From Prorocentrum cordatum (taxonomy: Eukaryota > Sar > Dinophyceae > Prorocentrales > Prorocentraceae), in assembly GCA_963575745.1 (NCBI GenBank), contig CAUYUJ010015849.1, forward strand, positions 710,688-774,687: a stretch of DNA of 64,000 nt. The letters are read 5' to 3'. Shown piece by piece: positions 32,371-41,300 of this stretch. Below the pieces are notes generated by a model. It saw only the letters and a program-made list of their open reading frames with translations, was not told the origin of the DNA and did not search any database. Every line of letters starts with the position of its first letter. Position 1 is the stretch's first letter. The position numbers and the translations under genes are program-made.

Positions 32371-34263
32371 ATTTTTTTTTGTACGGTGCAGCGCAAATCG
32401 AGCTTGGTCACGGATGAATGGTCCCCACCGCCGAGCGACAGGAAACCCCGCTTGACCCAAGTATTTGATCTTGGGGACACGGGCAACTCCAACCTGCCGT
32501 CCTGAATGCACATCCTGAGGCCGTCTTTCTGGCCGCGTCGCCGCTTTCGACAACGCGCCAAGCGGCCGGCGTTCGGAGTGCTGCAAGCAGGGGCGGACGG
32601 TCAGAGGAGTGTTTCGGTCAAATTCGGACTGCTTCAAGATCGGCCCTCGCCAGACAGAACCACCCCCCACAACTCCCTCGAGCGGCGGTGGGCGGGTGGA
32701 AGCGAGAGAATCTTCACTGGAGTGCGACCCTGAATATGTTCTGGGATGCTGCAGCGGCTCAGAAGGGGGGAGCAGAAGCCATTGGGCTACAACGCTCCTC
32801 CACCACCTCCACCACGCTCCTCCACCACCTCCTCCATTGGGCTTCCAACGTCGAGCTCGAACCCGCAGCATGAGCTTTCCTGAAGTAAGATGTACTCAAG
32901 ATTATGGTGAAACCAGGCTTCATTTAAGTCAGGAGAGGGGAAAGGGATGGAGGAGGTACGCGAAGAGAGGGACGGGGAGATGGGAGAAGGGAACGACTAG
33001 ATACAAACTACGCTGCCAGAGGAGTAACGGAGGGAGTTCCAGCCAAGAACGCCAGCGAACAGCTTCAGATCTGGAATTCTAGTCTGAATACCAGCCTTCC
33101 TGCCCGCGATTGTTCTGCCGAACTCTAGGTTGGAGGCTTCAATCCGAATCCACCGGGCCCTCTGCTGAAGAGGAAGCACGGGATGTCAGAGTGGAAAATG
33201 GGGGAAGAACCAGGAAGGGGACGAAGAGAGAGAGAGGGGGCGAGGGAGAGAGAGACGGCTTGCACATGCAAAAATGCACTGTCGAAGGACCGACAGCAAG
33301 GCGTCATAATATCATCTGGAACGCAGGCAGAATAATATTAGTATGACCAATAGTAATAGTTGTTGTCAGTAGACGTATTATTCGTATGCGTAGCATGAGG
33401 ATCCGTGAGAGCTTCCCACTGGTTCACACCGTCGATGGGATACGCATGCTCATTGTTTCCCACCTTCAGCCACCACGCCGCCGACCAATGTAGGCAACCA
33501 GTCCGATACATGGATCAGCCGTTCACTCTCACTACCTTTGGGTGCTTCTGAGATGCCTGACCAATAAAAGAAGGCAGGTACTCGCACCCCCCCTCGTAAG
33601 CCGATCCTTTCCCTCCGCGCAATTGCCTATTAGTGACACCATCGCCAGGCTTGACGCTACCGCCATTGTCTGACGTCAGGAGAAGCAAGATGTCATCCCA
33701 AATCCCTAAAGACTTGTATGTATCAATCACGCATTATATGCCCTGGTCGAGTGCCAATATCATGCCACAAAAGATATCCCGCTGATTCTCCGAAGTCGCC
33801 CCACATATCGGCATAGTAGCCTGTAATCGTCCAGGGCCGCCAGCGGACCGTGCATGGCTTGGTACGCCAAATACATGAATATCTTATCTGCATCTAGTGT
33901 ACGAGCGACCCTGGAAATCCAACGTTTCTTGGTATAGATGTGTGTGTAATAGACGTCATGTCAAACCATGCATCCAAATTATCGTGGAGGTCAAGAGTTG
34001 TTCCCCATCTACTCTGGTAGTAGGTCTGAGCAACAGTATCAAAGACATAGAAATAATCGAAACCACGGCAAACTGGTGTGCGATCCCACGTGGTCATTCC
34101 TGCGTCCCCCTTTCCGATAGCAGCCGCCTTGAAGCCATCCTGATGCAGACGATCCGCCACACTACTCACATTCGTTGGAAAGTCAGTCGGCCGACCGTTC
34201 ATTATCCCCGCGCCATCGAGCGCAACGCTTGAGCCAAAATGGCTTGAGCCAAAACGGCTACGG
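32371..34263 (-). mobile_element. Retroposed cDNA with spliced-leader relic and target duplication
   Basis: The insertion interrupts one satellite unit. Left flank 32356-32370 (atggattgttcttag) and right flank 34264-34278 (atggattgtccttag) match at 14 of 15 positions, the expected target duplication. On the - strand the 5' end is spliced-leader sequence, and the 3' end is a 9-A tract (T run at 32372-32380). The 5' half encodes a sulfatase; about 32380-33350 is unassigned and would be 3' untranslated sequence or, alternatively, a separate insertion. Confidence 0.7.
33360..34227 (-). pseudogene. Arylsulfatase-family processed pseudogene, 5'-truncated
   Basis: Conceptual reading on the - strand gives type I sulfatase signatures in the right order: VSSVADRLHQDGFKAAAIGK, then AGMTTWDRTPVCRGFDYFY, then IFMYLAYQAMHGPLAA (about 33860), LLLLTSDNGG, LRGGKGSAYEGG, VRVPAFFYWSG and LIHVSDWLPTL (about 33440). 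These fall in at least three frames, so it is dead. The N-terminal part with the Cys-x-Pro/Ala-x-Arg modification motif is missing: the leader joins just upstream of MNGRPTDFP. Family membership is firm from the motifs; the closest subtype (arylsulfatase B-like) is inference. Confidence 0.85.
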
Positions 34264-34264
34264 A
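34228..34264 (-). other. Tandem relic dinoflagellate spliced leaders
   Basis: On the - strand, 34264-34243 reads tccgtagccgttttgg then ctcaag: the 22-nt dinoflagellate leader with one A-to-G change. It is followed directly by 34242-34228, ccattttggctcaag, the last 15 nt of a second leader. Tandem relic leaders arise when a trans-spliced mRNA is reverse-transcribed, reinserted, expressed and trans-spliced again, a process described for dinoflagellates. Here they mark the 5' end of the sulfatase retrocopy. Confidence 0.9.
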
Positions 34265-34638
34265 TGGATTGTCCTTAGGTTTCTGAAGGATGTTGGCATT
34301 TGCTTCTGTTCGGCATTCCGACGGCTCAAGATGGCCCAAGAGACCCCGAAGATCGCCCACGAGGCCTCCAAGATGGCCCCATGACGGCCCGAGAGGCCCC
34401 CAAGGCGGCCCCAAGAGGGCCCAAGAGGCATCCAAGACGGCCAACATGGCCTTCAAGACGGCATCGATGGCCCCCAGATGCCTCCAAGACGGCCCAAGAT
34501 GCACCCAAGACGGCCTAGGATGCCTCAAGATGGCCCAAGACGGCCCAAGAGGCCCCCAAGAGGCCTCCAAGACGGCCCAAAAGGCTTCCAGGAGGTCGTC
34601 CAGGAGGGCACAGAGGCCAACGTCATTGATGCTCCTTA
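34265..34638 (+). repeat. ~350-bp satellite, middle block
   Basis: Resumes the unit broken at 32370 (tggattgtccttaggtttct, then ggcatttgcttctgttcggc) and runs to the next junction (ggccaacgtcattgatgctc), where the copia element entered. Confidence 0.85.
34634..34638 (+). repeat. Target site duplication of copia element, left
   Basis: CCTTA, repeated exactly at 43810-43814. Confidence 0.95.
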
Positions 34639-34817
34639 TGTGATATGGATGGCGCGCGCGGCGCGACGATCTTTAGGCGAAAGAGAGCGCTGCTCAATCT
34701 ATCTGCGTAGCTCTAAGGCCAAGGGCCCTAGTTCGAAACAAAACGGCAGCGGCACGAGCGGGCGTGAGGGATAGAGCGGGGAGGCAGGAAGGGCACGGGG
34801 AGTGAGCGGGAATCACA
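34639..34817 (-). repeat. 3' LTR of the copia element
   Basis: 179 bp, ends TGTGATATGG and AATCACA on the + strand. Single difference from the 5' LTR: aacggcagcgg here, aacggcaacgg there. Confidence 0.95.
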
Positions 34818-34825
34818 CTCCTCCT
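34818..34825 (-). promoter_or_regulatory. Polypurine tract
   Basis: AGGAGGAG on the - strand, directly abutting the 3' LTR; the expected primer site for plus-strand DNA synthesis. Confidence 0.75.
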
Positions 34826-35126
34826 GATTGACGCTCGCGGCGCCGTCGAGCGACAATCATTGATTGCAGCTCACTTCATTAATCAGAGCGCTCTCAAAAC
34901 AAACACAGGCAAACGGCCCTGTCGGCATGCTATCCGGCTGCCCCGGGGCATTTAACGGGCGCTGCTACACGCACCGGCGAGAAAGACATAAATTCTCAAA
35001 ACGAACAGCGGCGCGAGTCCGATCGCTATGCGACAAAACTCAAATAGCGCTGTCTTATCAAGATAAAATCTCAATAGTGTGGTCGTCACCACATAAAAAG
35101 GGATCTGTGCACACTGAATGAAGCTT
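34826..35126 (-). other. Copia 3' untranslated region, unique part
   Basis: No frame or repeat of note between the polypurine tract and the 62-bp repeats. Confidence 0.5.
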
Positions 35127-35376
35127 CGAACAATGCGGACTAGCGTAGTATGCCACAGGGTGTGGCGCCAAATGTAAAAAAACTGGCAAGACAATTCGGA
35201 TTTGCGCAATCTGCCACACTATGTGGCTCCAGATGTAAAAGAAACGAACTGACAAAGCGGTGCGGACTGACGTAATCTGCCACAGGATGTGGCGCCAAGT
35301 ATAAAACGAGCTAACAGAGCAATGCGGACTTACATAATCTGCCACAGGATGTGGCGCCAAGTATAAAACGATGGCG
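35127..35376 (-). repeat. Four ~62-bp tandem repeats in copia 3' UTR
   Basis: Units start at about 35127, 35188, 35252 and 35314. Each holds caatgcggact, then a hairpin such as gccacaggatgtggc, then gccaagtataaaacga. The last copy runs up to the stop codon of the polyprotein. Every unit keeps the complementary gccaca/tgtggc arms. Confidence 0.8.
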
Positions 35377-35379
35377 TGC

Positions 35380-38300
35380 TCACGAAATCTTCTTTTGAGC
35401 TTTCGCCTTGCCGGGCAGTCCTTGTAGCTGCCTCCATCTGTTCTGTAAATCCCAGCGCAGACTATTGTGCATCCTCGAGAAATCTGGCTCATGGGTCACA
35501 TAATTCCTGCGTAGCCATGTAGCGTGCTTCCTGCGCGTCCTGCAGGTGATGTAGACACTGTGTGCGTTGTGTCCCACGCGTACGTTGTGCTCGGCGGCCA
35601 CACATGCGTTCATTTCTACTGGCGGAACCGTTGGCGTCGATCCGTTCCAAGAAACCACGCTGGCTGACGAGGAACTGGTAACCGTCATCGGGGATGATGG
35701 CGACGAGCTGGCTCCCTGCGCGAAGCTGTCCGGTGATGGGGGCGGTGCGGCTGGCGCTGCCGATCCGCTTGCTGATGTTGAACTCTGGGCTGCGACGGCA
35801 ATCATCGGCGGCTCCATGTAGACATCTCCGTCGACGTCTTCGGGAATGGTAGTCGGTACATTGTTACGACGTCCGAGGTATCGTCCATCCCATCCTGGAT
35901 ATATTCCGGGCAAGGGGGTGTCCGCGTGCCCGGAGTGATCAGCCTTGGACCCATTGCTGGTGTTGTTGATGGTCCCGATCTGGATGGGATTGGGGTCGCC
36001 TGGCCCAAATATCTCCTTTCGCACCACAAACCACAGCGCTGCGAATAATGTAAATCCAATCATGATCCCACTAAGCATCGCAATTAATGTCATGTAGTAG
36101 ATCCAATGTGACATCGGCACTTGCCATTCCTGTGGGGGATGCTGTGCCTTCACGCGTCCGAGACATGTCATCAGTACTGAGGCAAGCATGGCGGCGCGCG
36201 GTTGCCTAGTGCCGAAATTGTACTTCTTGGCCCCGAAGAAGGCGAGGAGCACTCCGGTCTCCATGGTCTTGGTGAGCGCGTCGGCGACCATACTCCACGT
36301 AGGTATCCACGAGAGCTTCAGCTGGCTGTTGGGGTGCACCGTCTCCTTAATCATTGATGCTACGATGCGGAACCGCTTGTCCGTGGATTGACCCACGTCA
36401 GACTTGATGTGCGTCACCAGGCCGTTGCTGTCGCTATAGATCTCCCCGGATCGTTTGGTGCTGAGGTCATCGATCTGCTTGAGCGTCTTCTTCGGGTTGT
36501 AGGCCTCCGTAAGTAGCTGGCCGAACCACGTGCTCGATTCGGCGCCCTCCAGAGTGGCGTAGCCCTCGGCGGCCAGCGTAGACTTCACGGATCGCTTGAC
36601 CGTGCCCGAATGCCAGGCCACAGGCAAGCACAAATCATATCGTCCAGCCACGACGTCCCGTGGCTTGTGGGTTAGCCCGATCGCCATGCCCCACTGGCTC
36701 TTCACCCCGTCCACATTGGCGAAGGCCGCGTCGCTGAAACAGACGATGGTGCAAGTGCGCAGGTCAATGATATTGCGCTTGATGACTATGGCGAAATCGG
36801 CGGACCCGTGCACGTAAGCGACGGTCTTGTTCAGCGTCTTGGCGTCGGCCACGGTGGCGGTGTTGGTGCGGCGAGCCGCAAGGCTCACCGGGCAGGCGAT
36901 GTCCACTCGCGTCTGTACTGCGAGCCAAAGCAGTTGGCCGAGTGTGTGGCGATATCCTGAGACCTCCAAGGTGGTAAGACGATCCTCTGGTGATCGTCCG
37001 CGTTGGGCGTTGAGTTCGATGAAATCCACTTGGGCGGCGGCCGTCGCCTGGGTAATGCGGAACTCCTCGTTGGTCTTGTTGATTGTCCGGCCGCAGTACT
37101 TGATGATGCCCTCTACCTTCTTGAGGTGCAGCCTTTTCTGCAAGGAGCTAATAACTCGCTTCCACTCGCTGGAGCTTCCGCGCTGGGCGATGCGGAAATC
37201 ATCCACATGGGAGTGAATCATAGCAGCGAGCCCTTTGTCGTCGTAGAAGTAGTAAAGGCCCTTCTCGAGCTTGCTCTCGATGAGGCCGTGCTCTTGGAAC
37301 ACCTTTTGGGCGTAGAGGTACCACTGGCGTCCGGCATCCCGGGTACCGTAGATGGCGCCAGTCGCCATCACGATCTCGCCGGGCGATGTACGCGGCGGCG
37401 GGTTCTTGGCTGGCATGCGCAGCAATAGCAGCCTCTCGATGTTGCCCGACTGCAGGTAAGCCGTCATCGCGTCGTACGACGTGAGGTCCCAGCCAAGCTG
37501 GGCGGCGGCAGCAAGAGTGAGGTAAAGCGCGTCCCTTGACCCGGTCGGCGCGTCCGTACGGATTTGGGACTTGTCCTCTTGACAGCCCTGGACGACAAGG
37601 CGGGCCTTCATGAGGTTGGCAGCCTTCTGCGTGAGCACCCAGCGGGTACCAACTGGTCGTATTCCAGGGTGTCGCTGGAAGATCTCCTTCAACTCCTTGG
37701 GCGGTAGCTTCTTGTAGGCCCCGAACTCGGTCCACTTGGACCACTCAACCTCCATGGCCATGTCCATGAGCTTCTTGTCCTTGGCGGAGAGCTTGTCGTA
37801 CCTGATCTCCTTGGCAGCGGCCTTTCCGGTGAGCATCACCTCCCGGAGTCGGATGGTCGAATGCGAATCGCCGTCGTTGATCTCAAAATAGTTGTCCAAG
37901 TAGAGGTCGGTCCTGAGTGTGTCTTTCGGCCTCTTGAAGCACTTGGGTAGGTCGTCCTTGAGACTCTCCAAGAATTCCTTGCGCTTAATGGCCTTGCTGC
38001 GGTCGTCTGTTTGATCGTGCCTGTCACGTTCTAGGGCGCGAGGTGCGTCCTCTTGTTGGGCTTGACGCTGAGCCTTGTTACCGCGTTGTCCTTCAGGATG
38101 TTGTGGTCTGCGGGCAAAGGCTTCTTTGCGAACTTCCTCCTCCGCGGCCTTGCTCCAGTCGCGTAGACCTTCGGATCCGGAGCTGTCGGCATCCGAGGAA
38201 TGTCCATCAGCTTCTGTGCGTCGAGCTCCTGGTGTTGGAAGTCGTGTTTCATCACGTTCTTCAGGCTGTTCGTCATGTACTTCTGGTTGCACGATAGGTT

Positions 38301-41300
38301 CTGGAGCTGGATCTTCAGCGTGATCTGGGTCTTCTTGAGCAGGGTCATGAGCGGGGTCAGCGGCAGCAGCTGAGTCAGCAACAGGCGCTGGAGGCGCTGG
38401 CAGAAGGTCTCCTCCCGAAGGTGCTGGTGCTGAACCGCTTCCTGAGGCGCCCCCGCTGGTCGTATATTCTCCATCTCCTTGCCGTCGGCGAAGCCACTCA
38501 AGAGTAGCATGGGCGCGTCGATTGTATGGAGTATCTTCGATATTGCCAAAGTTGTGCTGCTTGATGGCCGGTGGCGGAGGTGGTAGTGCTGGCGGATCGT
38601 TGTTCACTCGCGGGCGTTTCTTCGGCGTTTCGCCCGTGAGGTCGATGAATGTATCTCCATCTCCTCCTTCATCTGATGGTGGTAATCCGCCTCCACCGCA
38701 GTTTCTCCCTTCATGTGGTGGTGGTAATCCGCCTCCACCGCAGTCTCCACCTTCATGTGGTGATTCTTCGTCCCCTCCTCCTGGTCTTGGTGGCTGCGGT
38801 CCGTCAGGAGGTGGGGGCTGGTCAGCTGGTGGTTGTCCTGGCGGCGGTGGTGGCTGATTGCCGTTCATGGCGTTGAATACCTGTCCCCAGGGCACGAGCT
38901 CTGAGGCAGTAGCGTGACGTAAATGTCCTCGGTTGACCTTGACGGTGGTGGAACGATGGCTGACCCATACGTTCGAGGTGCCCTCGAAGCCAATGATGAT
39001 GCCGGGTCCATGCCATTGCAAAGCCCATTCACGCTTAGGCTTGCCGTTCCCCCTCCAGTAATATATCTGGTCCCCTGTCTGGTAGATGTCCGACGCGTGC
39101 TGAGCTCCATCCGCACGCGATCGTGCGAGTAAGGCCCGGGACAGGGACTGGTTAAACCGCAGATGCTGGATTGACGTCTGGGCGGCCTTCATGAGAGCAA
39201 TCCTCTCAGAGAAGGACTTATCAGAGACCACTCTCTCGTGTAGCGAGAGTCTCCCAGCGCTATCCAGCAGGCAATAGGGTAGTTGAAGTCCACGTCCGAG
39301 TACCCACTGTGCCGGTGAATACCCACTGGCATTGATTGAGCTATTCATAGCCCAGCAGACAGCGGCGAGCAGCCACTGGATCTTGTGGGCGTTCGCGGGC
39401 TGGTCGAACCTGATGCTGAACTGGTCGATCAGCTTCCTGGCGTGGACCTTCCACGTGCCGCCGTGCCTTTCCACGGTGGCGTTCTGTTGCGGCGTAGCCG
39501 CGGCAGTAGTCATAAGGCGACAGCCCATGTCCTCGAGCTCCTTTGAGAACTCCCTCTCAAATTCGCCTCCTCCATCGAAAAGTACCCGTTGTGGTGCCCC
39601 AAACGGTGTAATCCAAATCTGCAAAAGCCTCGCGAATACAACCGAGGGGTGTCTTGAGGAAACTGTACCACATAATGTAAATCCAGAAGCGAGGTCGACC
39701 ACATTGAGAAAAACCAACTGATTGCCGGCGTAGTCGGCGAGGGTGAACAAGTCCACTCCAATGGAATCATTGAAGTCCCTATCTAGCTTAATTCTCCCGG
39801 GTAGATGAGGGAGGGGTCGCCGATGGGCGGCGCAGACTTCGCAGTGCAGGTTGAGCGCCATCTCTACCGCTCTTTGGGATCCACCCGTCACTCGGATGGC
39901 CCGGGCCAGCGCATCGTTGGCAGGGTGCCCCGTGTTGACGTGGAGCTGCAGTATGGCGGACTTGAGCGTCCGCTCCTCCGCTGCCGTCAAGGCTGGCTCT
40001 GCGGGAGCTGCCGGGGCAGGCGCTGTCCTCCTCGCGGCTCTCCGTCTCGTTGGTTCCGCGGGGTTTGCCTCGCGGTGCTCGGTCGTGTTCGTCTTGCGAA
40101 GCTGCTTGACCAGCATGGCGACGAGCTTATCAGTGTAATTCTCGCTGCCCTTGGCGAGCTTGCCACGGGCCTCGACGTGTTTGTGTAGGCCGTTGCAAAG
40201 CTTGTGCAGCGAGTTGTCGATCCCGTAGTGGTCGGTGATAATCCTCCACGGCTTCTTGATCGCGTCCCCGTTCCTTGTCTGAAGGCCGTCAGCGCAGCCA
40301 TCGAAATCGATGATGCGCGGGAGCTGATCCTTCAGCTTCTTCGCGGTGTAGTTCTTCCTCTGATCCCAGCCGTCACAGTAGCGCGGCCACTCGAAAGAGA
40401 CCGCGAGCTGGCTGCCAAACTCCTTCCGCAGACGGCTCATTGACGTCAGGAAGAGGTCGATCATCCTGGCGGAATCCTTCCGGTCCTTTTCCAGCTTCTC
40501 AGCCTTGCGGGGGTCGATCTTCAAAATGATGCGCTGCAACGTGGTCCATGGCGTGCATGGAAATGCGGCATGGACCCGTGCACTCTGGCCCTTCCGCAGG
40601 TTCTTCCGAATCTTGTCCTCGAGCTTCTCGACGATGGGTTTCCGAGAGAGGTCATATCCAGGAAGACCGCAACGTACAGCAGCTCCTCCACTCTCGATCC
40701 ACTTCGCACTGAGCTTGCTGTCGGAGTTGCAGCACCACTCGTAGAGGATGGTGGTGTTGCTCGAGATTCCGCTCGAGTTCGTAGTTTGCTTGGCCAGGTC
40801 AGCCTTGAGCGCCTGGCTGACTGTGTGTGGCTTAACGCCGCTCTTGTTGGTGACGATGGCCGACCGCTTGCCGGCGGTCAGCTGCAGCCTTGTCCCTTTC
40901 TTGAGCCGCCGTACCTTCATCTGCTCCTCCTCCACGATGTTGACCTCCTTCGGGTCGTTGTCTTTCTCGATGTCCAACGTGACCGAGTTGCCGAAAACGC
41001 ACTCGGAGCAGAACCCGAGGTGGCAACAGTCTGTATAGGACTTGGCGCCGCAGGCCACGCAATCGTCGAGGGGCTCGGCGATGCAGGTAGTGGCCGACAT
41101 CATTGTTGGAGCAAACGTCGGCGGCGCGACCGCCGTCGAACAGCAGACCAACGCAGAGCTTACGGCGGCCATGATCCTTGAGCTGCCGCCGCGTCGCTGT
41201 TGAAGTCGTCTCGGTACATTGAGCTCCTTCTTGGGAATGAGTCTCGTGATATTCTCGAGCAAGTTGCTCGCCTTCGTTGTGAGGTTGACATTGGGCTTCG

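Noticed and set aside
32380-33350. Second gene in the left half of the retroposed insertion
   Set aside because: Frames of up to 188 codons have no recognisable motif. Treated as probable 3' untranslated or separately inserted DNA.
34639-34817. tRNA or SINE promoter in the LTR (gttcgaaac box)
   Set aside because: Only the B-box-like element is present; no A box or cloverleaf, and the segment is explained as an LTR.
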